Assembly (NCBI GenBank): GCA_910575815.1
Contig: CAJTFN010000015.1
Location: 1-64,000, forward strand
Length of the DNA: 64,000 nucleotides
From: Oscillospiraceae bacterium
GTDB lineage: Bacteria; Bacillota; Clostridia; Oscillospirales; Oscillospiraceae
Direction of reading: 5' to 3'
In this document: in pieces, positions 1-8,065 of the stretch
Layout of the letters: every line of letters begins with the position of its first letter
Numbering within the stretch: the first letter of the stretch is position 1
Made by a program: the position numbers and the translations under genes
The notes under the pieces: model-generated
Seen by the model: only the letters and a program-made list of their open reading frames with translations
The model's database searches: none
What the model was told of the DNA's origin: nothing

Positions 1-585
1 GTCGTATTCCTCGCAGGTGGGAAGACGCATTTTGCCGGGATTCAGCGCCTTTTGGGTATCCTGTGTTTCCGTCTGCTCAGGACGCAAAGCGTCCTGGGTG
101 TCATTCCAGGAGATGTTCTTCAGCAAAACCCTATCCGCAATCAGGACATCGCCTGCCTTGATGGCTTGCACCTGATAGTCGGGGTCATCAAGGGCTTCCC
201 GCATCTCCAGGCTGGCGCCGGGGATGTAGTCAGGCACAGTCCCATCCTTGGTGGGGTCCTTAGAAACCCTCACCGGCTTGCCATCCATGTAGAGGGTGCC
301 AACTGTGATGATGGTCCCATCAGGGGTCAGGGGGTCAGGGTGCAGGACTTCAAAGGCGGGGCGAAAACCGACGTGCACGTTCCGATTCGTAGCATTGTCG
401 CCGTTCCAGTAGCGGGCCGAGAGATACCCCCGAACCGCACGCTTCAACATCGAGTCCTGGTCCTCGTCCTGGCACCAGGAATACATGTATGACCAGTGCA
501 TGGTGTCATTGTCCTCTTTCGTGGTAGTTGCCAGAAGGTCGTATTCCTCGCAGGTAGGGAGGCGCATTTTGTTAATTCGCAGCAT
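1..585 (-). CDS. DGR-type variable protein, N-terminal part (gene cut by window edge)
   Basis: Translated from the ATG at 585 after an AAAGGAGAAA ribosome site, the protein opens MLRINKMRLPTCEEYDLL and carries one complete variable domain (copy V1): MHW-x4-SWCQD, RAVRGYLSAR, a hypervariable stretch (roughly 355-490) and VGFRPAFEV. A constant module with TLYMDGKPV, DYIPGA and ADRVLLKNISW follows. At the window edge a second MRLPTCEEY begins, so this is a tandem-domain protein like the one at 2310-4418. The fold matches the C-type-lectin/formylglycine-enzyme type of DGR target proteins (established family knowledge). A ligand-binding role is inference. Confidence 0.8.
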   Translation of the reverse strand, partial: MLRINKMRLPTCEEYDLLATTTKEDNDTMHWSYMYSWCQDEDQDSMLKRAVRGYLSARYWNGDNATNRNVHVGFRPAFEVLHPDPLTPDGTIITVGTLYMDGKPVRVSKDPTKDGTVPDYIPGASLEMREALDDPDYQVQAIKAGDVLIADRVLLKNISWNDTQDALRPEQTETQDTQKALNPGKMRLPTCEEYD

Positions 586-635
586 GTTTGAAATTTCTCC
601 TTTCAAAATTTGCACTCCTGAAGGTATTTGTGGTC

Positions 636-664
636 ATGGTATGCGGATAAGGAGAAAACAATTC
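636..664 (-). promoter_or_regulatory. promoter of VP gene 1-585
   Basis: -35 GAATTG (664-659), 17-bp spacer, -10 TACCAT (641-636) preceded by GCA. The 5' leader downstream closely matches that of the VP gene at 2310-4418. Confidence 0.6.
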
Positions 665-674
665 CGTGACGCTC

Positions 675-720
675 TTGACAACTCCCCATGCCTAAAGGCA
701 GGGGTATTACAGCGCCTTTG
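675..720 (-). mobile_element. 46-nt palindromic mini-element, TnpB-family end
   Basis: Read on the minus strand the DNA is TTAT (724-721), a left end almost identical to that of the TnpB element at 18880, the hairpin CCCCTGCCTTTAGGCATGGG (704-684 region), and a right end finishing TTGTCAA at 675. It is an IS200/IS605-type end pair with no cargo. It lies 10 nt upstream of the -35 box of the adjacent VP gene. Mobility by a TnpA in trans is inference. Confidence 0.65.
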
Positions 721-798
721 ATAAAAAACAGGCTTCTTGCATATCACATATCAAAACATTTGGGAGACTGGTATGTGACGTACATTGGAAATCAATAA

Positions 799-827
799 TG
801 AAGCTTGGGCTTTGCGGCGCATTTGAT
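799..827 (+). promoter_or_regulatory. probable promoter of 862-1308
   Basis: TGAAGC (799-804), 17 bp, GCA-like context then TTTGAT (822-827): a weak member of the promoter family of this window. Confidence 0.35.
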
Positions 828-861
828 AACAAACTTTTGTAAAATAGAAGGGGAGGCACCT

Positions 862-1308
862 ATGGAAATCACAAACATCAACGAAACCGACTTCGAGGTC
901 ACCAACGGGTATGATGTAATCACGGCTGAGTACGCAGGAGAGGAAACGGAAGCAAACGGTATGCGTCATCCGCAGTGGTACCTGATTGTGGGCGATGAGT
1001 GCTGTCCAATGCATGCGCCCAAGGAAGAGGTCCTGGCATATGCGGTCAAGCTGCTCACGGAACCCTTGGGCTGCGCTATGGACAAGAGAGAGGCCGAGGA
1101 AATGCAGGAGCGGGAAGGCACCATTCATGGAATCGTCAGCGTGACGCTTTCTGAACTTGCCAATACTCTCCCGGAGGCGATTGCTGATATGGTGGACAGC
1201 CGCCTGTGCGAGCCCATGCTGTGCGAGACCAGGTACGCCGTTGTTGCCACCAGCGAGGATTGTCAAACGCTGAATATTCGCGTAGAGGGCCGGCTTTGGG
1301 AAGTGTGA
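862..1308 (+). CDS. uncharacterised acidic protein, 148 aa
   Basis: Start ATG 862 follows GGGGAGG. The protein (MEITNINETDFEV...) is acidic, soluble and lacks recognisable motifs apart from CCPMHAPKEE near residue 50. A long open frame exists on the opposite strand, but the ribosome site, the upstream promoter-like sequence and the immediately following terminator all favour this strand. I do not recognise the family. Confidence 0.65.
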   Translation: MEITNINETDFEVTNGYDVITAEYAGEETEANGMRHPQWYLIVGDECCPMHAPKEEVLAYAVKLLTEPLGCAMDKREAEEMQEREGTIHGIVSVTLSELANTLPEAIADMVDSRLCEPMLCETRYAVVATSEDCQTLNIRVEGRLWEV

Positions 1309-1317
1309 ACCGCAAAA

Positions 1318-1347
1318 GAGAGTCACCGTTGGTGACCCTCTTTTTTT
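1318..1347 (+). terminator. rho-independent terminator
   Basis: Stem GAGAGTCACC/GGTGACCCTC with a 3-nt loop followed by seven T, 10 nt after the stop of 862-1308. Confidence 0.85.
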
Positions 1348-1363
1348 GATGGTGAAGGAAGGT

Positions 1364-1798
1364 TTAGTAGTTGTTTTGCGTATTCCAATCAGGATTCCCC
1401 AGGGTTTCCTTTGCCAGTTTTAGGCTGGCGGCCTCCAGACTCACATATTTGATGTCTGAGCTGGTAATAACGGTTGCCCAGGCGCCAATATAACGAAGGT
1501 TTTCATGCCCCGCCTCCGTAAAGATAATGGCGTCGCCGTCTTCTACCACCGTCTGCAACTTAGCAAAAAACTCGCCTCGCTCCAAAGGAGCGTCTCCTTT
1601 ATTGGCATCCTGCGGGCGGAGTCCGATGATGGAGCCGAAGAGCCCGAACGCAAAGACTTTTCCGTCGTTTTCGTCCGCCTCCTCCCAAACCTCGATGCTA
1701 TCGCTGTCAGAAACAGCCCTGTCCATGATTTCCAGGAATGATTTCTCATCTTTGACGCGGAAATAGTTTGTACGAGTGCAACCAATGAAATCTGCCAT
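1364..1798 (-). CDS. uncharacterised element-borne protein, 144 aa
   Basis: ATG 1798 lies seven bases after AAAGGAGG. The protein starts MADFIGCTRTNYFRVKD and has the look of a family recurrent on clostridial conjugative elements (FIGCTRTNYFRVKD..., ...GLRPQD..., FTEAGHENLRYIGAWATVI). No catalytic motif is visible. Function is unknown; the family impression is from memory. Confidence 0.75.
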   Translation of the reverse strand: MADFIGCTRTNYFRVKDEKSFLEIMDRAVSDSDSIEVWEEADENDGKVFAFGLFGSIIGLRPQDANKGDAPLERGEFFAKLQTVVEDGDAIIFTEAGHENLRYIGAWATVITSSDIKYVSLEAASLKLAKETLGNPDWNTQNNY

Positions 1799-1822
1799 GT
1801 TATCCTCCTTTTTGTTTGCCCT

Positions 1823-1851
1823 GTTATATGCTGTGCGGAGAAATCTTATCA
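1823..1851 (-). promoter_or_regulatory. promoter of 1364-1798
   Basis: -35 TGATAA (1851-1846), 17 bp, GCA then TATAAC (1828-1823). Confidence 0.55.
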
Positions 1852-1869
1852 CGCTGTTTTGCGCGGCCA

Positions 1870-1898
1870 GAATGAAATTTCGTAAATTCGCATAGGAT
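1870..1898 (+). promoter_or_regulatory. promoter of 1944-2228
   Basis: -35 GAATGA (1870-1875), 17 bp, GCA then TAGGAT (1893-1898); divergent from the promoter at 1823-1851. Confidence 0.5.
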
Positions 1899-1943
1899 GC
1901 CCCAAGTCTAAATGGGCTGAAATATTTCGAGGGCGGTGTTTGT

Positions 1944-2228
1944 ATGGAAAAGGAACAAAATCGCGTTGTAATCATGCTGCCGAATGGCTGCAAACTGGTG
2001 GCGGAACAGAATGCGGACCCCCAGTACAGCCAGGAAATGTTCATTGGTATCGAGGATGCAGCCGGCGCATGGCTCCAGGACTTGGCAATTGTTCGAAGCA
2101 GCTACCGCTACGACGGCGACAAAGTTGTCTGGAACGACGAGCAGTTTGATGTGATGGTCTTTGGCGAGGAAGACGAAGAGGATTTCACCGAGGAGTTTAA
2201 CATCCAGCTGCGTCACGAAAGCAACTAA
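1944..2228 (+). CDS. uncharacterised acidic protein, 94 aa
   Basis: ATG 1944 follows GAGGGCGGTG. The C-terminal third is very acidic (VFGEEDEEDFTEEF). It is transcribed alone between a divergent promoter pair and a terminator. No family recognised. Confidence 0.65.
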   Translation: MEKEQNRVVIMLPNGCKLVAEQNADPQYSQEMFIGIEDAAGAWLQDLAIVRSSYRYDGDKVVWNDEQFDVMVFGEEDEEDFTEEFNIQLRHESN

Positions 2229-2267
2229 ATTCGCAAAAGGAGTCGTTCGCGGCCCAACACAGAAAGA

Positions 2268-2302
2268 GAGAGAGCCACCCCGAATGGGTGGCTCTCTTGC
2301 TG
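2268..2302. terminator. bidirectional terminator
   Basis: GAGAGCCACCC/GGGTGGCTCTC hairpin between the convergent genes ending at 2228 and 2310. Confidence 0.75.
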
Positions 2303-2309
2303 CTTAGTT

Positions 2310-4418
2310 TTAGCTGGCGATTTCGGGAATGAGGATATCACCACACCCGCCTAGAAACTCCAGCCTGTTATCGCCCAGCAGCTCCTTCATGTCCTTAACG
2401 GCATCCAGGACATCGTTCCAGGGCGTCATGCCGGTTTTACCAATGCACTTGTCCGCCCACTTCGGGTAACGTGTGGTCAGGAATGCTTTGACTTTTTGTT
2501 CGTTTTCTTGAGAACAAGCGACGGCACATGTGCCGTACACCTCATCCTCCAGGCGAATGACAGCTTTGTCACCCATTCCCAAAACCTCCATGTCCTCATC
2601 TTCCAACAAGTCCCTCATGACATCGACTGTATCATGGACTTTGCTCCAAAGAGCAAGCTCTCTGCCCTTGTAGTCCTTGGCCCACTTAGGGTACCATTTG
2701 GTCAGGATTGCTCGGACTCTTTTTTCGTTCTGCCGAGAGCAAATGATGATACAGGAGCCATGCTCTGCGTCTCCAATATAGATAACAGCCTGGTTCTGTT
2801 TCATTTTTGTATCTCCTTCCGAAATTTCGTGAGTATCGCCGCAGAAGCCCAGTTTATCCAGGTCATCCCAGGAGATATGCCGCAGTAGAATCCGGTCGGC
2901 AATCAGCGCAGAGCCAGTTTTGATGGCTTCGACCTGATACCGCGAGTCCTCCATGGGTTCCCGGAACTCCAGGGTGGCGCCAGGGATATATTCCGGCACA
3001 CCCGTATCGCCGTTGTGACTCGTTGAAACCGGTTGCCCATTCATATAAAGAGTGCCGATGACCGTAGTTTTACCTTCGGAAATGGCCTCGGAGTTCTCGA
3101 CGACAAACACAGGCCGGAAGCCAATATCTCTCAATCGGGACTTAGCTTTGAAGCACGCCTTGTGACGGCCTGCGTGTTGGCCGCGAGCAACTCGCTGGCC
3201 GGGGTCATTGGGGTCCTTATCCGAACACCAGGAATAGGAACCCGCCCAGTGGACCCGGCTATTGACGCCAACCATGATGTCAATCATCCTGTCCCATTCC
3301 AAACTGGTTGGCAGACGCACGCTTTTGATTTTCCACTGGTCCCTGGGGATGGGGCTCGATGGCACTTGAGCAGAGGCCTGGATGTTCTTTTCCACTTCCA
3401 TCCAGGAGATGTTCTTCAGCAGCACCCTGTCCGCAATCAAAACATCGCCTGCTTTGATGGCCCGTACTTGATAGCTGGGGTCATCGAGGGCCTCCCGCAT
3501 CTCCAGCTTGGCACCGGGGATGTAGTCAGGAATACCCCCATCCTTGGTGGGGTTCTGAGGAACCTTCACCGGTTTGTCGTCCATGTAGAGGGTACCAACT
3601 GTGACGATGGTTCCATCAGGGGTCGGAGGGTCAGGGTTCAGGATTTCAACGACGGGGCGGAAGCCGACGCCCTCGCTCCGACTCGTAGCATTGCTGTCGA
3701 ACCAGTTGCGGGCCGAGTGATACCCCCGAACCGCACGAACCGGCGCCGAATTGGGGCCTTTGTCCTGACACCAGGAAAATATACCCGCCCAGTGCATGAT
3801 GTCATTATTCCCCTTTGTGGTTGTCACCAGAAGGTCGTATTCTTCGCAGGTGGGAAGACGCATTTTGCCGGAATTCAGCGCCTTTTGGGTATCATGTGTT
3901 TCCGTCTGCTCAGGACGCAAAGCGTCCTGAGCGTCATCCCAGGAAATGTTCTTTAGCAAAACCCTGTCCGCAATCAGGATGTCGCCTGCCTTGATGGCCT
4001 TCACCTGGTAATCGGGGTCATCGAGGGCCTCCCGCATCTCCAGCTTAGCGCCAGGAATGTAATCAGGGATGTCACCATCCTTAGTGGGGCTCTGCGGGAC
4101 TTTTACCGGTTTGCCGTCCATGTAGAGGGAGCCAACTGTGACGATGGTTCCATCAGGGGTCAGGGAGTCAGGGTTCGGGATTTCAACAGCGGGACGAAAA
4201 CCGACGTGCGCGCGCCGAGCCGTGGCATTGCCGCGCGTCCAGAGGCGGGCCGAGTGATACCCCCGAACCGCACGAGTCGACGCCAAAGCCGGGTCCGCGT
4301 CCTGACACCAAGAGAACATGTCGTTCCAATGCATCCGGTTGTTGTCTTCTTTCACAGCGGTTGCCAGAAGGTCGTATTCCTCGCAGGTAGGGAGACGCAT
4401 TTTTTTAATTTGCAGCAT
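2310..4418 (-). CDS. triple-domain DGR-type variable protein with C-terminal duplicated domain, 702 aa
   Basis: ATG 4418 follows AAAGGGGAAA. Three tandem copies (V2-V4) of the VP module span residues about 1-530. Each has MRLPT..E(Y/W)D, MHW/VHW, SWC, an RGxxxxR..GFRP hypervariable segment, then a constant TLYM(D/N)GxP...ADR(V/I)LL..ISW part. V2 and V3 are close relatives of V1, V5 and V9; V4 is strongly diverged. From about residue 538 (an internal ATG near 2803 with its own GGAGAT site) come two repeats of another about 75-aa domain (CxxxCSxxNExxVxAxLT.xYPKWA), which may also be made as a separate protein. Multi-domain display of variable loops suggests an avid binder; this is inference. 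Confidence 0.8.
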   Translation of the reverse strand: MLQIKKMRLPTCEEYDLLATAVKEDNNRMHWNDMFSWCQDADPALASTRAVRGYHSARLWTRGNATARRAHVGFRPAVEIPNPDSLTPDGTIVTVGSLYMDGKPVKVPQSPTKDGDIPDYIPGAKLEMREALDDPDYQVKAIKAGDILIADRVLLKNISWDDAQDALRPEQTETHDTQKALNSGKMRLPTCEEYDLLVTTTKGNNDIMHWAGIFSWCQDKGPNSAPVRAVRGYHSARNWFDSNATSRSEGVGFRPVVEILNPDPPTPDGTIVTVGTLYMDDKPVKVPQNPTKDGGIPDYIPGAKLEMREALDDPSYQVRAIKAGDVLIADRVLLKNISWMEVEKNIQASAQVPSSPIPRDQWKIKSVRLPTSLEWDRMIDIMVGVNSRVHWAGSYSWCSDKDPNDPGQRVARGQHAGRHKACFKAKSRLRDIGFRPVFVVENSEAISEGKTTVIGTLYMNGQPVSTSHNGDTGVPEYIPGATLEFREPMEDSRYQVEAIKTGSALIADRILLRHISWDDLDKLGFCGDTHEISEGDTKMKQNQAVIYIGDAEHGSCIIICSRQNEKRVRAILTKWYPKWAKDYKGRELALWSKVHDTVDVMRDLLEDEDMEVLGMGDKAVIRLEDEVYGTCAVACSQENEQKVKAFLTTRYPKWADKCIGKTGMTPWNDVLDAVKDMKELLGDNRLEFLGGCGDILIPEIAS

Positions 4419-4468
4419 GTTTGAAATTTCCCCTTTCAAAATTTGTTCTCCTGAAGGTATTTGTGACC

Positions 4469-4497
4469 ATGGTATGCGGATGGGGAGAAAATAATTC
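4469..4497 (-). promoter_or_regulatory. promoter of VP gene 2310-4418
   Basis: -35 GAATTA (4497-4492), 17 bp, GCA then TACCAT (4474-4469). The -35 box is the foot of the hairpin at 4497-4520. Confidence 0.6.
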
Positions 4498-4520
4498 TGG
4501 GCCGCCCGAAGGCAGCCCAG
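4497..4520 (-). terminator. GGGC(T/C)GCC repeated hairpin (copy 1)
   Basis: CTGGGCTGCC / GGCGGCCCAG stem with a TTCG loop. The same hairpin recurs at 27116-27138 and 27881-27904, each time beside a VP gene or relic. Confidence 0.6.
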
Positions 4521-4533
4521 ATTGGTAAGGTTC

Positions 4534-5502
4534 TCAGCAGACTCCCTGCTTATGAAGGTCGTCCCAGCTGACGTTTTTGATGAGCACGCGGTCAGCAATG
4601 AGGATATTACCAACCTTGATGGCCTGGACCTGATATGCGGCATCCTGGATAGGCGCACCCAGCTCCAGCTTGGTGCCGGGGATGTAGTCAGGGATAGCCC
4701 CATCCTTGGTGGGGTTCGTAGAAACCCTCACCGGCTTGCCATCCATGTAGAGGGTGCCAACTGTGATGATGGTCCCATCAGGGGTCAGGGGGTCAGGGTT
4801 CAGGATTTTGAAAGTGGGGCGAAAACCGACGTGCGCGTGCCGAAGCGTCGCATAGTAGTAGCACCCGTAGCGAGCCGAGCGATACCCCCGAACCGCACGA
4901 TGCGAGGTCCAGTTCGGGTCCACATCCTGACACCAAGAGAGCATGTCGTTCCAATGCATCCGGTTGTTGTCTTCTTTCACAGCGGTTACCAGAAGGTCGT
5001 ATTCCTCGCAGGTGGGCAGGCGCATGGCTTCCGGCTTATCGTCCTCAGCCTCTTCACCCAGATGGTTCAGCAGCTTTTCGTCTTCTCCGGGACCAGGCTC
5101 GTACATGAACTCATCCGGCAGCAGGACGTGGCAATTTTCCGGGTCGCATTCCTTTCCGAAATACGCACAGGTCTCATCACACTGACAGCAGCCGCCAGAC
5201 ATGGCGCCGGAAACAGGCTTGCCGGCGGCGCAGAGGAAGTCCTTGCCCTTCTCATCCGTCAGAATGCCTTCCTGACAGGACATGGCGATGAGGGAGGAGG
5301 GACTGGGTTTGATATCCAGGCCGGTGGGGACTTTCGTGCAGGAGTCGATGACGCTGGCCAGACACTCCATAACACAGCGGATGTGCTCCTGGGTGTCATG
5401 GGGGCAGATGTCAATGGCATCCAGGGCCCGCTGGAGGGTCTGGTAGTCCTCGATAAGGCAGGCGGTGGGGGCATGTGTAATGATGTTGTTGAACTTATAC
5501 AT
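4534..5502 (-). CDS. DGR-type variable protein with Cys-rich N-terminal domain, 322 aa
   Basis: I chose ATG 5502 (GAAAGGAAAAAAGAATG); a longer open frame runs into the IscB element end. Residues 1-160 are a separate domain with a Cys cluster (GGCCQCDETC...CDPENC), probably metal-binding. Residues about 160-322 are VP copy V5 (MRLPTCEEYDLL, MHWNDMLSWCQD, RAVRGYRSAR, TYR-rich variable loop, VGFRPTF, then the constant module ending KNVSWDDLHKQGVC). Its variable codons include TAC, TGC, TAC, TAC and CAC. The IscB element sits just upstream, so the native promoter may be displaced. Confidence 0.8.
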   Translation of the reverse strand: MYKFNNIITHAPTACLIEDYQTLQRALDAIDICPHDTQEHIRCVMECLASVIDSCTKVPTGLDIKPSPSSLIAMSCQEGILTDEKGKDFLCAAGKPVSGAMSGGCCQCDETCAYFGKECDPENCHVLLPDEFMYEPGPGEDEKLLNHLGEEAEDDKPEAMRLPTCEEYDLLVTAVKEDNNRMHWNDMLSWCQDVDPNWTSHRAVRGYRSARYGCYYYATLRHAHVGFRPTFKILNPDPLTPDGTIITVGTLYMDGKPVRVSTNPTKDGAIPDYIPGTKLELGAPIQDAAYQVQAIKVGNILIADRVLIKNVSWDDLHKQGVC

Positions 5503-5579
5503 TCTTTTTTCCTTTCTCAGCAAAATGGGCCAAGGAGCCTCGGCTACTTGTAGCCGAGAGGAGTTGGCCCGTGCGCAGA

Positions 5580-6974
5580 CTACCGATATTGGTAGCCGTT
5601 GTCTCTCTGTAAGAGTTTGCAATACTTGTGGTTTACAGTTACCAGGTTATCACCTGTGGTCCTTATATCAAAACAACCAGACTTTCTGGTCATAACACGC
5701 CCAATGTGGCGTCCTTTGTATTTGCCGGCTGGGGCATTTGCCAGAACAATATCCCCATTCTGGAACCCGAATGGGCGCTTGGTTGTTTTTGCGAGCTTTT
5801 GGATGATAACCCCGCACTTGTTGATTTTCCCCCGGAACCGGGTGCCACGACCAATAGCCTTGATGTACAGGCAGTACCCATGCGTCAGGTCCGTATAGCC
5901 ACCATCTGGAATTTCCCCTACGCACAGAGCGTCATAGTGGTGGTCCTTGGGCAGCTTCAGCATCTGCCGGTTGAACTTAGTCCTGCCGCCAGAGGAGCAT
6001 TCCACGTTGCCAAAGATGCTGAACAGCCCAGTCTCAACATACCGGCGGGAAGAACTAGCCCAGGCACAGTAGCGATTGCTTTTTCTGGGGGCTTTCCCCT
6101 TCAGGACATGGGCGATACCTGATACCCGGGCTTTTGCTAACTCCTGTTTTGCCTTGGTGGCTTTGCCGTCCGCGGCAGCCGCTTCTTTGGCGAGCCACTC
6201 TTCTAAAGAAAGATTCCCCTTTGCCTGGTTGCAGGTATGGCAGGCAAGGGTGGCGTTTTTTATGCTGTCGCTGCCGCCCCTGGATTTGGGAACAATGTGT
6301 TCCCACTCCAAAACAGGGTCCCTGGACGCACCGCCGCAGTATTGACACTGGTGGCCATATTTGTCGAGTAGGTATTCTTTGATTTCGTAACCAAAGAGTG
6401 TCCCCTGTTGGTACGCCACGCCGCTGATATCCGGATTGTCCAGCAGCTGGGTATCAAACCGGACCGCCTCAAAAGAACAGGTGGTAATGTTTACTAACTT
6501 CCGCAATCGGATGACCCAGTTGATAATGTTATCACCAATGGATTTTACAGACGGCGGAAGCCACCCTTCCGGGCGGGGAGACTCTGTTTTGTATTTGCTG
6601 CCCTGCGGCAGGTAGTGGTTAATCCACTTGCATGGGCGGTATCGGGTCTCACGCTGCCGGCGGTTTCGCCTGGCAGCTTTGCGGGTTTCGAGATTCTTGA
6701 CGATGCGTTCTGCACGGTGCTCAACCTGCAGGTAATACACCACGCAGTTGTCCGAATTGCGGACGATGGCCAGGCCGGTGTGCTTTGCGCCGGGGTCAAT
6801 TTTTACCCGGTAAGAGGCAACAGGTTCCATGGTCCTGACATCGGCGTCCTTGATAATAATGGTGAATGGGAAATACTTGTAAACGCAGGCCCGCCGCTTT
6901 TCAAGCAGAGTGCGGGCGCGTTTCTCAGAGCAAAAGCCCAAAGGCTTTTTGCGCTTATCAAGAGTAATAACCAT
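5580..6974 (-). CDS. iscB: IscB RNA-guided nuclease, 464 aa
   Basis: The domain order is that of IscB: N-terminal PLMP-like domain (residues 1-45, KKPLGFCSEKRAR...FPFTI), RuvC-I with D60 (KIDPGAKHTG), Arg-rich bridge helix (97-115, RKAARRNRRQRETRYRP), RuvC-II E169 (SFEAVRFD), an HNH domain (206-255; C210/C213, H226, C245/C248), RuvC-III H345/H346/D348 and a C-terminal domain of about 110 residues. All catalytic residues are present, so the enzyme should be active. IscB uses an omegaRNA encoded just upstream and cuts guide-matched double-stranded DNA (established). Here that RNA would come from 6978-7313. Confidence 0.93.
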   Translation of the reverse strand: MVITLDKRKKPLGFCSEKRARTLLEKRRACVYKYFPFTIIIKDADVRTMEPVASYRVKIDPGAKHTGLAIVRNSDNCVVYYLQVEHRAERIVKNLETRKAARRNRRQRETRYRPCKWINHYLPQGSKYKTESPRPEGWLPPSVKSIGDNIINWVIRLRKLVNITTCSFEAVRFDTQLLDNPDISGVAYQQGTLFGYEIKEYLLDKYGHQCQYCGGASRDPVLEWEHIVPKSRGGSDSIKNATLACHTCNQAKGNLSLEEWLAKEAAAADGKATKAKQELAKARVSGIAHVLKGKAPRKSNRYCAWASSSRRYVETGLFSIFGNVECSSGGRTKFNRQMLKLPKDHHYDALCVGEIPDGGYTDLTHGYCLYIKAIGRGTRFRGKINKCGVIIQKLAKTTKRPFGFQNGDIVLANAPAGKYKGRHIGRVMTRKSGCFDIRTTGDNLVTVNHKYCKLLQRDNGYQYR

Positions 6975-6977
6975 TTG

Positions 6978-7313
6978 GGCCGCTCCCTTCTGAAGAAATA
7001 GTCCCTGTTAAGGGCTTGTAATGGTGTTCTCCCCTCCCCAATGGAGAGAAGAGAACACCGTCTCCTCGACAATGTTATCAACCGTTACGCGCATGCAGCA
7101 CTGGCTATTGTACTCGGATTGCCTGTTTAGACTGCATGCCTCGGCATGCGGCGTAGCGCCGCACGTGGCGAATCGCCGCGCCAGGGCTGGAGAAGCACCC
7201 TGGGCCGCCTGATTGGTAACGTAGCACTTGCTGATGTCTGCTCAACTAATCTACAAGCAGTAGGCTCAACAAAGAGAGTTACTCTTTGTCAAGCTCGGCT
7301 ACTTGTAGCCGAG
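6978..7313 (-). ncRNA. IscB omegaRNA (HEARO-type), approximate extent
   Basis: The 300 nt upstream of iscB carry no gene and are dense in hairpins: GGTGTTCTC...GAGAACACC (7023-7060), GCATGCC..GGCATGC, GCGGCGCTACGCCGC, GGCGATTCGCC and ACAAAGAG..CTCTTTGT, besides the terminal palindrome. This is the expected place for an IscB omegaRNA. The guide should derive from the flank just beyond the 7294-7313 palindrome. Confidence 0.7.
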
Positions 7314-7503
7314 TAGTTGACTCGATGATTTCCTCGGGGCACAGCAGGTAGTCCTCAGCTTCCGGCCCGAAAATCAGAACATCGGCATCGTCGATGAGCT
7401 GATTACGGATGAGCAGGCTGGCGACATCTTCGCGGGACTCGCAGCGCTCCCACAGGTCCGTAGGCTCGCCATTCTTGAAAGTAGTCCAAAGCACGGTATA
7501 CAT
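7279..7503 (-). CDS. small uncharacterised protein, 3' end replaced by IscB element
   Basis: ATG 7503 follows AAAAGGAG. MYTVLWTTFKNGEP..LWERCES is an acidic 74-aa protein whose body resembles small proteins common on clostridial elements. The last ten or so codons (RLQVAELDKE) are encoded by the IscB-element palindrome, so the original C-terminus is lost or altered. Confidence 0.6.
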   Translation of the reverse strand: MYTVLWTTFKNGEPTDLWERCESREDVASLLIRNQLIDDADVLIFGPEAEDYLLCPEEIIESTTRLQVAELDKE

Positions 7504-7548
7504 CTTGTTATTCTCCTTTTCGATTTTGTTTGTTGGGGCGCCTTTGAG

Positions 7549-7998
7549 TCAGACCGCGGGATTCCCGCAGAACTGAACGTATCCGTTCTCCATGGAGAAG
7601 CGAACGACCTCGCCGGGGTTGCCGGAGATGGTGATGTTGGGGGGAATCGGGTCCTCTTCCTCCTCAGCGTCAGGGCGGGCGTCAACACGCATATAAGCGA
7701 TATACTCATCCCCGCGGCCATACAGGTAGGCAGTGACCTCTTCCGGCTTACCGTCAGGGTAGGGCTGTTCGACGTGGACGATGCTGATAGGGCAGCTGTC
7801 CGCCTCCTCGGGCAGAACGAGGTCGACGTCGATGGCGGGGTAGGGGTCAGTCATCAACCCCGTGGCGGAGGCTACCAGTGTGCCGGCGGGCACTTCCTGG
7901 CAAACAGCGGCCTTCACGATGGGTTCCGCAATGCCGAATTTGGCGGCGATATCTTCCAGGGGAATCTTGGTGTTGTTGATTTTGATGTAGGTCTCCAT
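7549..7998 (-). CDS. uncharacterised acidic protein, 149 aa
   Basis: ATG 7998 follows GAAAGGAG. METYIKINNTKIPLEDIAAKFGI... includes an acidic stretch (DARPDAEEEEDP). Probably co-transcribed with the 74-aa gene downstream. No family recognised. Confidence 0.7.
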   Translation of the reverse strand: METYIKINNTKIPLEDIAAKFGIAEPIVKAAVCQEVPAGTLVASATGLMTDPYPAIDVDLVLPEEADSCPISIVHVEQPYPDGKPEEVTAYLYGRGDEYIAYMRVDARPDAEEEEDPIPPNITISGNPGEVVRFSMENGYVQFCGNPAV

Positions 7999-8031
7999 TA
8001 AAATATTTCTCCTTTCGAAGTTGGTTGCCTC

Positions 8032-8060
8032 GTTATATGCGGACGGCGGGAAAGCTATTC
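8032..8060 (-). promoter_or_regulatory. promoter of 7549-7998
   Basis: -35 GAATAG (8060-8055), 17 bp, GCA then TATAAC (8037-8032). The bipartite repeat begins 5 bp beyond the -35 box. Confidence 0.6.
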
Positions 8061-8065
8061 TGGGA

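Larger units (their letters stand above)
5525..7330 (-). mobile_element. IscB transposon (ISC / IS200-IS605 group), ends approximate
   Basis: Identical 20-nt palindromes CTCGGCTACTTGTAGCCGAG lie at 5539-5558 and 7294-7313 and bracket an omegaRNA region and iscB. Such subterminal hairpins are the TnpA-recognised ends in this group. No tnpA is present, so movement would need one in trans. The upstream end is fused to the last codons of the gene 7279-7503. Exact cleavage points cannot be fixed without an empty site. Confidence 0.75.

Noticed and set aside
751..1326. 191-codon minus-strand open frame over 862-1308
   Set aside because: No ribosome site, Cys/His/Leu-rich shadow composition, and the opposite frame has a ribosome site plus a following terminator.
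3033..3956. 307-codon plus-strand frame with repeated sequence
   Set aside because: It is the complement of the repeated VP domains, which explains its internal repeats.
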